In this document: piece by piece, positions 33,239-40,554 of the stretch
Layout: every line of letters starts with the position of its first letter
Position numbering within the stretch: the first letter of the stretch is position 1
Assembly (NCBI GenBank): GCA_017553545.1
Contig: JAFZKT010000064.1
Coordinates: 1-41,462, forward strand
Origin: Bacteroidales bacterium
GTDB lineage: Bacteria > Bacteroidota > Bacteroidia > Bacteroidales > UBA932
Length of the DNA: 41,462 bases
Direction: 5' to 3'
Translations under genes and position numbers: made by a program
The notes under the pieces: model-generated
Told to the model about the DNA's origin: nothing
The model's database searches: none
What the model saw: the letters and a program-made list of their open reading frames with translations, nothing else

Positions 33239-35729
33239 CTTCCACAGGGGCCGCTTTGGCCATTTCGGCCTTGGAAGTGCCTTCCGTGGCATGGTAGGCG
33301 GTGGGATTGCGGAAGCCCAGCAGGAAGGACTTCACGTCCATCCGCTTCTTGCCCGCCAGTTGCAGGTCCGTGATGGCGATGGCTCCGTCTTGCGTTGCAA
33401 TGGCGAAGTAGGTCTTGCCGTCGCTCAGCACCGTTCCAGGCGCCGCGTGCAGGTCCGTGCGCATTTCGCCGAAGTAGACCTTGAGTTGAAGCGCACCGGA
33501 GGGAGACGCTCCTGAGGGAGCATCGGCCTTCTTTTCAGCGACCGAAGGAGCGTCTTCCTCCGGAAGCAGTTCCGTATACGCACACGGGAACGGGGACAAC
33601 CCGCGAATCAAATTATAAACGTGCCTGGTTGTATCGTTCCAGTCGATGTGCTGCAGTTCCTTGGTGAGCTTCGGGGCGGGCTTCAGCAGCTCCGAACCCT
33701 GGATGAAACTCCGCTGGACGCGCAGTTCCACGTTCTTCTGCACCAGGCCTTCCACGGTTTCCAGCACCAGGGCGGAACCCAGTTCCATCAGTTTGTCGTG
33801 CACGTCGCCGGCCGTGTCCGTGGGCTCCACGTGACATTCGGAACGCAGGATGATGCCGCCCGTGTCGATGTTCTTGTCAATCATGAAGGTGGTGACGCCG
33901 GTGATGTTCTCCCCGCCAATCACCGCCCAGTTGATGGGGGCGGCGCCGCGGTACTGCGGCAGCAGGGCGGCGTGCAGGTTGAACGTCCCCAGGCGGGGCA
34001 TCTTCCACACCGCTTCGGGCAGCATGCGGAAGCCCACCACCACGAATAAATCGGCCTTCCAGGCGGCCAAATCATGCAGGAAGCCTTCGTCGCGCAGCTT
34101 CTCCGGCTGCAGCAGCGGAAGTCCGTGCGCCACGGCGTACTGCTTCACGGCGCTCTCGTTCATCTTGAGTCCGCGGCCGGATGGCTTGTCCGGAGCGGTA
34201 ACCACGCCCACCACCTTGTGGCCGGCTTTCAGGAGGGCATCCAGCGGACCCACGGAGAATTCGGGGGTACCCATGTAGACGATGCGGGTCTTGCGGAACA
34301 TACGGAGGAATTTACTCTTGATGCGGCGCCACCAGATCTTGCCGCCGTCCAGGTTGAACAGACTGGCGTCATTGACGGCCTTCACGGTGAGCCAGGCTCC
34401 GATGGGCGCCAGGACAAAGGCCGACACAAACTTGCCGATGAAAGCGCTGACGGCACCGTTGTTGGCCAGGCGTTCGCCGGTGATATCTATCACCCAGTAC
34501 AGCACGAAGAAGAGCATCGAGACGATGGCCGGTGCTCCCAGGCCTCCCTTTTTGAGCAGGGCTCCCACGGGCGCGCCGATGAAAAAGAGCAGCAGGCAGG
34601 CAATCGCCTGGGCGAACTTTTTCCAGATCTCCACATCCGTGCGGTATATGAGGTAGGTGTAGTCGTAGGATTCCATCGTCTGACCCCGGACCAGCACCTC
34701 ATACTGCCGGGCGGCATTTGCGGCGCACTCCAGTCCGCGCATTTTATCTCTCATCGACCGCCAGCGGCTGTCGGAGGGCGGATCCAGGACGGGGCGGGGC
34801 ACCAGGTTCCAGGCGGTGTCCAGCTGGTCACGATAGCCGATGTAAGTCTGGTCCAGGAACTCCCTCACATGCTTTGCGGTTCCCTCGGCCACCAGATTGT
34901 TCAGGGAATCCTGCCCGTGACGGAGGGATTCCAGGCCCATGGCCCTTACCTGGTCGCTGTACCGGGCGCTGTCGGATTGTTGGAAAGCATAGTTTTCCAG
35001 GGGAATCACTTGTTCCTGACTGTGGAAGCGGACGCGCCGGAGCGTCAGCGTGGTGTCACGGTATTTGCGGACGTTTTCCTCCTGGTAGTTCATCCCGTCG
35101 AAGAGCTGGAAGGTGAGGTAATCCTTTGCCTTTGACATCCGGATGATACCGCTGTCGGCCACCGTGAGACGGTTGTTGCCCCTGCGGTCCGAATGGTCGT
35201 AGACCTGGATGTCGTACATCATCCCGGTGTTTTTGTCACGCCGCTCCACGCGGAGGATGTAGCCTTCGATGCCGTCGTAGAAGATGCCCGTGGGGATTTT
35301 GATTTCGCTTTTTGTCCGGCCGATGTCGTCGCGCATCGTGTAAATCTGGTTGATGGAGTAGGGAACCAGTTTGTTGCCGACAAAGAAGGCGCCCACTGCG
35401 ATGAGCAGGCCCACGACGGTCATGGGAAGAAGGACGCGGGTGAGCGAAATGCCGGCGGATTTCATGGCCGTCAGCTCGAACTTCTCACCCATGCCCCCCA
35501 GAGTCATCATGGAACTCAGCAGGGTGGCCAGCGGAATGGCCATGGGGAGCGTCTGGCAGCTGCCCCACATCATGAATTCCAGTATTACCTTGAATCCCAG
35601 TCCTTTGCCCACCAGTTCGTCAATGTACACCCACAGGAACTGCAGGGACAGGACGAACGTGACAATCGCCAGGATCGCGAAAAACGGTCCTACGAACGAT
35701 TTCAGGATGAACTGGTCGAGTTTCTTCAT
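33231..35729 (-). CDS. fmt: LptF/LptG permease fused in frame to methionyl-tRNA formyltransferase
   Basis: One 832-codon frame with no stop between two families. Residues 1-476 are an LptF/LptG (YjgP/YjgQ) permease: N-terminal helices (MKKLDQFILKSFVGPFFAIL, MAIPLATLLSSMMTLGGMGE), a large periplasmic part, and three more helices near 370-460. Residues 477-832 are Fmt: FRKTRIVYMGTPEFSVGPLD, FNLHAALLPQYRGAAPINWA, MIDKNIDTGGI and the C-terminal domain APKLTKELQHIDWN. Fmt starts exactly at an internal Met (34301-34299), so two products by restart are possible. The Fmt C-domain also has a low-complexity insert of about 23 residues (33496-33563). A sequencing error that removed a stop is not excluded. 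It overlaps thiamine pyrophosphokinase by 8 nt. Confidence 0.88.
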   Translation of the reverse strand: MKKLDQFILKSFVGPFFAILAIVTFVLSLQFLWVYIDELVGKGLGFKVILEFMMWGSCQTLPMAIPLATLLSSMMTLGGMGEKFELTAMKSAGISLTRVLLPMTVVGLLIAVGAFFVGNKLVPYSINQIYTMRDDIGRTKSEIKIPTGIFYDGIEGYILRVERRDKNTGMMYDIQVYDHSDRRGNNRLTVADSGIIRMSKAKDYLTFQLFDGMNYQEENVRKYRDTTLTLRRVRFHSQEQVIPLENYAFQQSDSARYSDQVRAMGLESLRHGQDSLNNLVAEGTAKHVREFLDQTYIGYRDQLDTAWNLVPRPVLDPPSDSRWRSMRDKMRGLECAANAARQYEVLVRGQTMESYDYTYLIYRTDVEIWKKFAQAIACLLLFFIGAPVGALLKKGGLGAPAIVSMLFFVLYWVIDITGERLANNGAVSAFIGKFVSAFVLAPIGAWLTVKAVNDASLFNLDGGKIWWRRIKSKFLRMFRKTRIVYMGTPEFSVGPLDALLKAGHKVVGVVTAPDKPSGRGLKMNESAVKQYAVAHGLPLLQPEKLRDEGFLHDLAAWKADLFVVVGFRMLPEAVWKMPRLGTFNLHAALLPQYRGAAPINWAVIGGENITGVTTFMIDKNIDTGGIILRSECHVEPTDTAGDVHDKLMELGSALVLETVEGLVQKNVELRVQRSFIQGSELLKPAPKLTKELQHIDWNDTTRHVYNLIRGLSPFPCAYTELLPEEDAPSVAEKKADAPSGASPSGALQLKVYFGEMRTDLHAAPGTVLSDGKTYFAIATQDGAIAITDLQLAGKKRMDVKSFLLGFRNPTAYHATEGTSKAEMAKAAPVEDD
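33496..33563 (-). repeat. 68-bp inverted repeat inside the Fmt coding region
   Basis: Arms CCGGAGGGAGACGCTCC (33496-33512) and GGAGCGTCTTCCTCCGG (33547-33563) are 17 nt with one mismatch. Inside, GACGCTCC and GGAGCATC (33504-33523) form a second small dyad. The translated insert is Ala/Ser/Pro/Lys/Glu-rich (DAPSVAEKKADAPSGASPSG) and interrupts the usual Fmt sequence between TELLPE and LKVYFGEM. Confidence 0.7.
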
Positions 35730-35739
35730 GCGCACAAGG

Positions 35740-35826
35740 CTAGCGCTCTTTCTTCTTCTGAGGGGGCTCTGCCCCCTACCACCCCCCCGGGGCCTTCGGC
35801 CCGGCGCCCTGAGGGCGCTTGGGTGC
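35740..35826 (+). repeat. Triple-hairpin repeat, copy C
   Basis: Begins CTAGCG as copy A does. Three hairpins follow: GGGGGCTCTGCCCCC, CCGGGGCC-TTC-GGCCCGG, and GCGCCCTGAGGGCGC then TTGGGTG. It lies between the alaS stop (35833) and the lptG-fmt start (35729), both minus-strand genes, so it would be transcribed as their intercistronic spacer. Confidence 0.75.
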
Positions 35827-35832
35827 ATTTTT

Positions 35833-38442
35833 CTATGTCGTTGCTATTTCAATCAATGCATTCAGTGCTGCGGGAAGACCGTCCACCAGGCGGCCGCCGG
35901 CGGTGGCGAGGCCGGGCTGGCCGCCGCCTCCGCCCTGGATGAACTGGGCGGCGCCGCGGATGTCCTTGCCGGCGTTCTTGCCTTTGGCTACAAGGTCGTT
36001 GGAGTACATCAACACCAGGTTGGGCTTGCCGTCGGAGGCGAAAGCTGCCGCCAGTGCCAGGTTCTGCGCCTTTTTCTGCAGGAGCAGGGCAACGTTACGC
36101 ATCAGGGCGGGATCTGCGGAGCCGTCGAAGCGGATCACGCGGATGCCGTTCAGCACTTCGGCCCCGGCTTCCAGTTTATCGGCCAGCGCAGCCGCTTTTT
36201 CGGCTGCCACGGCCTCCAGCTGCTTCTTGGCGTCGGCGTTCTCCTGCACCATTTTCTCGATGGCGCCCGGGAGGTCCGGCACGTTGTTCATCAGGGCCTT
36301 GAGGCCGCGCAGCATATCTTCCAGCTGCTCCACGCCTTCTTCGGCGCCGGCCCCCGTGAGGGCCTCGATGCGGCGCACGCCGGCGGCCACGGCGCTTTCG
36401 GCCTTCACTTTAAAGAGGCCGATGGTACCGGTGCTGCGGGTGTGCGTACCGCCGCAGAGTTCCACGGAATCTCCGAAGCGGACCACGCGAACTACGTCGC
36501 CGTACTTTTCACCGAAGAGGGCCATGGCGCCCATCGCGCGGGCTTCGTCCATGGAAGCGTCGCGTTTTTCGCAGAGGGGTTCATCGGCCCGGATCAGTTC
36601 ATTCACGCGACGTTCCACCTTCCGCATTTCCTCATCCGTCACTTTCTGGAAGTGGGAGAAGTCGAAGCGGAAGTAGTCCGGTCCCACGAAGGAACCTTTC
36701 TGCTCCACGTGCGTACCCAGGATTTCCCGGAGGGCCTGGTGCAGGAGGTGCGTCGCGGTATGGTTGTTGGCGATGCGCTGGCGGCGCTCACCGTCCACTA
36801 CCAGGGTGAAGAGACCGCCCTCGGCGGGCAGTTTTTCGGCCAGATGGATAGAGAGGCCGTTTTCCTTCACGGTATTCAGGATGGCGATTTTCTCGCCGCT
36901 TTCCGACACGATGTAGCCGGTGTCGCCCACCTGTCCGCCCATTTCGGCGTAGAAGGGCGTGCGGTCGAAGACCAGCTGGAAATACTCCTTGTTCTTCTGC
37001 TTGACGGTGCGCTGCTTCAGCAGGCGGGCGCCTTCCACTTCCAGGACGTCGTAGCCTTCGAAGATTACATCGGCCTCCTCAAAGACCTGCCAGTCCCCGA
37101 ATTCGTTGGCGGTGGCGCTGCGGGCGCGCTCCTTCTGCTTCTGTAGTTCCACGTTGAAGCCGTCCAGGTCCACGGTATAGCCTTTTTCGGCCGCGATGAG
37201 TTCCGTGAGGTCGATGGGGAATCCGTAGGTGTCGTAGAGGACGAAGGCGTCGGCCCCGGCGACAATCTTGGTGGCGGCGTTCCTGGCCATATTGTCCTCC
37301 AGCATCCTGATACCGCGGTCCAGCGTGCGCAGGAAGGCGTTTTCCTCTTCCTTGATCACGTTTTCGATGAGCTGCTGCTGGGCCTTCAGTTCGGGATAGG
37401 CTTCGCCCATATCGGCCACCAGCTGGGGGATGAGGCGGCACAGGAAAGGCTCGCCGAAGCCCAGGAAGGTGTAGCCGTACCGCACGGCGCGGCGAAGGAT
37501 GCGGCGGATGACATAGCCGGCCTTCACGTTGGACGGGAGCTGACCGTCGGCGATGGAGAAGGCGATGGCGCGGATGTGGTCCGCAATCACGCGCATGGCC
37601 ACTTCCACATTGCCGCCCTCGGCGTATTTGTGTCCGGAGAATTCTTCCACTTTGCCGATGAGGCCGGAGAAGACATCCGTCTCATAGTTGCTCTTCTTGT
37701 CCTGGAGAATCATGCACAGACGCTCGAAGCCCATGCCCGTGTCGATGCACTTGGCGGGGAGGGGCTCCAGGTGGCCGTCGGCCTTACGCTCGAACTGCAT
37801 GAACACCAGGTTCCAGATTTCGATCACGTCGTCGTTGTCCGTGTTCACCAGCTCACGGCCGGGCTTTTTGGCGATTTCTTCGTCCGGGCGGAGGTCGATG
37901 TGAATCTCGCTGCAGGGGCCGCAGGGACCGGTGTCGCCCATTTCCCAGAAGTTGTCGTGCTTGTTGCCGGTGAGCACGTGGTCTGCCGGCATATGCTTGA
38001 GCCAGGCCTGCTGCGCCTCCGTGTCCAGGGAAGTCCCTTCCTCCGGGCAACCCTCGAAAACGGTGGCGTAGAGCTTGGTCTTGTCGATTTTATAAACTTC
38101 CGTGAGCAGTTCCCACGCCCAGTCGATGGCCTCTTTCTTAAAATAGTCCCCGAAACTCCAGTTGCCCAGCATTTCGAACATCGTGTGGTGACGTCCGTCG
38201 TGGCCCACGGCTTCCAGGTCGTTGTGCTTGCCGCTCACGCGGAGGCACTTCTGGCTGTCCGTCGCCCGGGGGAACTTGGGGGCGGTATTGCCCAGGAAGA
38301 TGTCCTTGAACTGGTTCATGCCGGCGTTGGTGAACATCAGCGTGGGGTCGTTCTTGATGACCATGGGGGCCGACGGCACCACCGTGTGTCCCTTGGAGGC
38401 AAAGAAGTCCAGGTATTTCTGTCTAATTTCTTTTGCTGTCAT
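35833..38442 (-). CDS. alaS: Alanyl-tRNA synthetase
   Basis: An 869-aa class II synthetase. Catalytic domain: [20 protein letters not shown] and the [11 protein letters not shown] region. Editing domain: zinc-site [12 protein letters not shown] with later [12 protein letters not shown]. The C-terminal oligomerisation part (C-Ala) includes [14 protein letters not shown]. Length matches the family. ATG 38442 ([19 protein letters not shown]) is the family start; a frame open to 38532 runs through the leader hairpin. The promoter is TAATTTTG at 38527-38520. Confidence 0.96.
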   Translation of the reverse strand: MTAKEIRQKYLDFFASKGHTVVPSAPMVIKNDPTLMFTNAGMNQFKDIFLGNTAPKFPRATDSQKCLRVSGKHNDLEAVGHDGRHHTMFEMLGNWSFGDYFKKEAIDWAWELLTEVYKIDKTKLYATVFEGCPEEGTSLDTEAQQAWLKHMPADHVLTGNKHDNFWEMGDTGPCGPCSEIHIDLRPDEEIAKKPGRELVNTDNDDVIEIWNLVFMQFERKADGHLEPLPAKCIDTGMGFERLCMILQDKKSNYETDVFSGLIGKVEEFSGHKYAEGGNVEVAMRVIADHIRAIAFSIADGQLPSNVKAGYVIRRILRRAVRYGYTFLGFGEPFLCRLIPQLVADMGEAYPELKAQQQLIENVIKEEENAFLRTLDRGIRMLEDNMARNAATKIVAGADAFVLYDTYGFPIDLTELIAAEKGYTVDLDGFNVELQKQKERARSATANEFGDWQVFEEADVIFEGYDVLEVEGARLLKQRTVKQKNKEYFQLVFDRTPFYAEMGGQVGDTGYIVSESGEKIAILNTVKENGLSIHLAEKLPAEGGLFTLVVDGERRQRIANNHTATHLLHQALREILGTHVEQKGSFVGPDYFRFDFSHFQKVTDEEMRKVERRVNELIRADEPLCEKRDASMDEARAMGAMALFGEKYGDVVRVVRFGDSVELCGGTHTRSTGTIGLFKVKAESAVAAGVRRIEALTGAGAEEGVEQLEDMLRGLKALMNNVPDLPGAIEKMVQENADAKKQLEAVAAEKAAALADKLEAGAEVLNGIRVIRFDGSADPALMRNVALLLQKKAQNLALAAAFASDGKPNLVLMYSNDLVAKGKNAGKDIRGAAQFIQGGGGGQPGLATAGGRLVDGLPAALNALIEIATT

Positions 38443-38467
38443 ATGTTGTTTCTTTGTTTTCTGCTCC

Positions 38468-38527
38468 GCTCCCGTGGGGTTTCGGCCCCCTTTGGGGCCG
38501 CACAGGGGCAATAATCCTGCAAAATTA
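38468..38527 (-). promoter_or_regulatory. alaS -7 box and leader hairpin
   Basis: TAATTTTG (38527-38520, minus strand) is followed in the leader by a strong hairpin: CGGCCCC/GGGGCCG (38483-38489 and 38494-38500), flanked by near-complementary GCTCCCGTG and CACAGGGGC. The ATG is about 26 nt further on. Confidence 0.55.
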
Positions 38528-38585
38528 ATCATTTTTTGCCGATTTTCAATCGGGGGCCGTCGCAGGTTGGGTCAAGGGTGGGGGC

Positions 38586-38765
38586 GGTGGACCAGGTCCA
38601 CCATGGTTTTGGACGTGGTCTGGAGGAAATATGGACGCGGTTTAATTACAGGTGCTGGACCTGGTCCACCGATTGTGCCACAGAAGGGCCTGTATGCCAT
38701 AAGTGCTGGACCTGGTCCAGGGGTTGTAATTAAACCTGGTCCAAAAATGTGCTGGACCTGGTCCA
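38586..38765. repeat. Array of TGGACC-W-GGTCCA palindromes
   Basis: Four intact sites with a single-base centre: GGTGGACCAGGTCCACC (38586-38602, 17 bp perfect), TGGACCTGGTCCA at 38656-38668, CTGGACCTGGTCCAG at 38706-38720, and TGGACCTGGTCCA at 38753-38765. A partial copy ACCTGGTCCA lies at 38734-38743, and a degenerate TGGACGTGGTCT near 38610-38621. The last three intact sites share the left flank GTGC, with starts 51 and 46 bp apart. GGTTTAATTAC (38639-38649) is perfectly inverted at 38726-38736. No gene explains the region. Confidence 0.75.
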
Positions 38766-38789
38766 CCGCCAGGGGGTGAGGGACCGCGG

Positions 38790-38869
38790 ATTACGATTAT
38801 TTGCCAATATCTCGTAATACCAGGGCCTGGAGGACGCAGTGTTACGATTTTTGGGAGTTATTTCGTAAT
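38790..38869. repeat. Two 29-bp TTACGA...TCGTAAT dyads, 51 bp apart
   Basis: Copy 1 (38790-38818) and copy 2 (38841-38869) each have arms (A/G)TTACGA and TCGTAAT around a 15-nt centre. They begin exactly 51 bp apart, upstream of smpB. The spacing is near an integral number of helical turns, which suits cooperative protein binding. Confidence 0.65.
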
Positions 38870-38928
38870 GAGAGGTTCCACCCGGTGGTGAGTCCGTTGC
38901 AGGTGCGCGAACAATGGCAAAAAATCAC

Positions 38929-38936
38929 TACCTTTG
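38929..38936 (+). promoter_or_regulatory. smpB -7 box
   Basis: TACCTTTG, 7 nt before the smpB ATG at 38944. The transcript is probably leaderless or has a very short leader. Confidence 0.65.
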
Positions 38937-38943
38937 CAGTCCT

Positions 38944-39399
38944 ATGCCTAAAGCGAAGAGCAGCATACAGATCAAAAACCGCCGGGCCTCGTTCGATTAC
39001 GAGTTCCTGGAGACCTATACGGCGGGCATCCAGCTGGTGGGGACGGAAATCAAATCCATCCGCGCCGGGAAGTGCTCGCTGCAGGATGCGTATTGCTTTT
39101 TCGCCGGCAATGAACTCTTTGTCCGCGGGATGAACATCGCCCTGTATCACTGGGGCAGCTGGAGTCAGCATGAACCCGTCCGGGACCGCAGGCTTCTTCT
39201 TAACCGCAAGGAACTCAGGCACTTGCAGCAGGCCGACAAACAGAAAGGCCTCACGATTGTGGCCGTGAAGCTGTTTATTTCGGAAAATGGATTTGCCAAG
39301 CTGGTGATCGCCCTCGCCAAGGGTAAGAAAGAGTATGACAAACGCCAGTCCATCAAGGAAAAAGACGTCCGCCGGGAAATGGACCGCGGAGACTATTGA
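38944..39399 (+). CDS. smpB: SmpB, tmRNA-binding protein
   Basis: A 151-aa protein that escorts tmRNA to stalled ribosomes in trans-translation. Seen: [43 protein letters not shown], and the basic C-terminal tail with [23 protein letters not shown] 38944 was chosen over 38914 because the earlier codon lies upstream of the -7 box. The stop overlaps the miaA start by 1 nt. Confidence 0.96.
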   Translation: MPKAKSSIQIKNRRASFDYEFLETYTAGIQLVGTEIKSIRAGKCSLQDAYCFFAGNELFVRGMNIALYHWGSWSQHEPVRDRRLLLNRKELRHLQQADKQKGLTIVAVKLFISENGFAKLVIALAKGKKEYDKRQSIKEKDVRREMDRGDY

Positions 39400-40268
39400 T
39401 GAACAAGACGCAGCTCCTCCCCGACCGCCCGGGCATTCCGCCCATGGCCAAGCTTCCGGACCCCGAAGTGGTGGACCCGGCCTTCCTGGCCGATGCCTAC
39501 GCAAAAGGTGATATCGACCTCATCTGTGTTTTGGGCCCAACTGCCTCAGGCAAAACCAAATATGCTGTGCATCTTGCACAGATGCTGAAGGGGGCTCTCC
39601 CTATTACCCCCGAGGCCTCCGGCCTGCCGGCTGCTGCCGGCTTGTCAACCACGCACGGCGCAGAAATTCTCTCTGCGGATTCCCGGCAAATCTACCGTGG
39701 CATGGACATCGGTACCGGCAAGGACCTCCGCGAATACGGTGACATTCCGTACCACCTCATCGACATTGTTCCGGCGGGTTCCAAATTCAATATCTACCAG
39801 TATCAATCGGCCTTTGCCGATGCCTGGGCCGACATCCGGCGTCGCGGGGCGGTCCCCATCCTCTGCGGCGGATCGGGTCTCTGGATTGAGAGCGTCACGC
39901 GTGCGTACAAGTTCGGAAAGGAGAACGGCGTGCCGGCCGAAAGGCTCCCGCAGAAGGTTTATTATATAGGTACGCTCGTCACCCGCGAAGAGCGCGTTGC
40001 ACGCATCGACCGGCGGCTGGAAGAACGCCTGCAGGAAGGGCTCGTCGAAGAGATCCGCGGCCTGCTCGAGAGCGGTCTGAAGGCCGATGACCTCATCTAC
40101 TACGGTCTTGAATATAAATTCGTTACGCAATATGTCATCGGCCAGCTCAGCTACGACGATATGATCATTGCTCTGGGTAACGCCATCCATCAGTTCGCCA
40201 AGCGCCAGATGACCTGGTTCCGCGGCATGGAACGCGACGGCGTACGCATCCACTGGGTGCGGCCGTAG
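39399..40268 (+). CDS. miaA: tRNA dimethylallyltransferase with an inserted repeat peptide
   Basis: A 289-aa enzyme that prenylates A37 of tRNAs reading UNN codons. Walker A is GPTASGKT (about 47-54), and after the insert GAEILSADSRQIYRGMDIGTGKDL. HLIDIVPAGSKFNIYQYQSAF, PILCGGSGLWIES and the C-terminal GLEYKFVTQYVIG, RQMTWFRGM are as in the family. Two oddities: an N-terminal extension of about 40 residues, and about 23 residues (64-86, KGALPITPEASGLPAAAGLS...) placed between HLAQML and GAEILSADS, where other MiaA proteins run straight on. That insert is encoded by a copy of the triple-hairpin repeat, in frame. Confidence 0.92.
   Translation: MNKTQLLPDRPGIPPMAKLPDPEVVDPAFLADAYAKGDIDLICVLGPTASGKTKYAVHLAQMLKGALPITPEASGLPAAAGLSTTHGAEILSADSRQIYRGMDIGTGKDLREYGDIPYHLIDIVPAGSKFNIYQYQSAFADAWADIRRRGAVPILCGGSGLWIESVTRAYKFGKENGVPAERLPQKVYYIGTLVTREERVARIDRRLEERLQEGLVEEIRGLLESGLKADDLIYYGLEYKFVTQYVIGQLSYDDMIIALGNAIHQFAKRQMTWFRGMERDGVRIHWVRP
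39588..39648 (+). repeat. Triple-hairpin repeat, copy B, inside miaA
   Basis: It shares with copy A the order GGGGGCTCT, CCTA-TTACC, a 20-nt identical core CCGAGGCCTCCGGCCTGCCG, and the end GGCTTGTCA. It is slightly shorter: the first hairpin lacks its right arm. It keeps the miaA reading frame. Confidence 0.8.
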
Positions 40269-40383
40269 GGGCCTGGAGTAGAAGTTGCTGACAATCAACA
40301 ATTTCCCGCCAGAGGGGTGCACGTCCAGGTGCACCCCTGTATAAGCATTTTGCTGAATATTAAGCATTTACGCTCCAGGCGCC
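40268..40383. repeat. 116-bp nested inverted repeats between miaA and metK
   Basis: Outer arms GCCTGGAG (40271-40278) and CTCCAGGC (40373-40380). Inside, a perfect 10-bp stem AGGGGTGCAC/GTGCACCCCT (40313-40322 and 40329-40338) with a 6-nt loop, and a GTTG...CAAC dyad. The inner hairpin has no U-tract, so it is a poor intrinsic terminator. It may be a mobile palindromic unit. Confidence 0.5.
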
Positions 40384-40392
40384 ATCATCGCA

Positions 40393-40423
40393 TTGCATAA
40401 TTCAAAAATTTGCCGTACCTTTG
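40393..40423 (+). promoter_or_regulatory. metK promoter
   Basis: TTG (40393-40395), a 20-nt spacer, then TACCTTTG (40416-40423). The predicted transcript starts about 15 nt before the riboswitch. Confidence 0.75.
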
Positions 40424-40442
40424 CCATCCCGAAAGGGAAAAT

Positions 40443-40492
40443 ATGTGGATAGATTTGGCTGCTTGCAACCACGTTAAAAAATGCTAAAATTA
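40443..40492 (+). ncRNA. SAM-II riboswitch
   Basis: P1 is ATGTGG (40443-40448) with CCACGT (40469-40474), 6 bp with one G-U. The loop has GATTTGGCTGCTTGCAA, close to the SAM-II pattern GAUUUAACCGUAUUGCAA recalled from the env12 sequence. Downstream ACGTTAAAAAATGCTAAAA supplies the pseudoknot strand: GCT (40483-40485) can pair with GGC in the loop. It lies directly before a terminator and metK, which fits feedback control by SAM. Confidence 0.85.
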
Positions 40493-40513
40493 CATTCATA
40501 AGTGTTTTGTGTT

Positions 40514-40548
40514 TTAGCCTCCGCATATAGCCCGGGGCTAATTTTTTT
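40514..40548 (+). terminator. Riboswitch-associated terminator before metK
   Basis: Stem TTAGCCTC (40514-40521) with GGGGCTAA (40534-40541), 8 bp with one G-U, followed by seven U residues. The metK ATG is at 40555, so the element acts as the likely off switch in the leader. Confidence 0.8.
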
Positions 40549-40554
40549 GTACCA

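Noticed and set aside
38536-38779. Short frames on both strands across the alaS-smpB palindromes (repeated CWTWS on the plus strand)
   Set aside because: The repeated peptide simply reflects the palindromic DNA; no start context and no similarity known to me.
38586-38869. CRISPR-like array
   Set aside because: The repeats are only 13-29 bp, strongly palindromic, of two unrelated types, with no cas gene in the window.
40313-40338. Intrinsic terminator of miaA
   Set aside because: The stem is strong but not followed by a U-run on either strand, so it was listed as a structure only.
40443-40492. SAM-I riboswitch
   Set aside because: The aptamer lacks the four-way junction and instead has the short P1 and pseudoknot of SAM-II.
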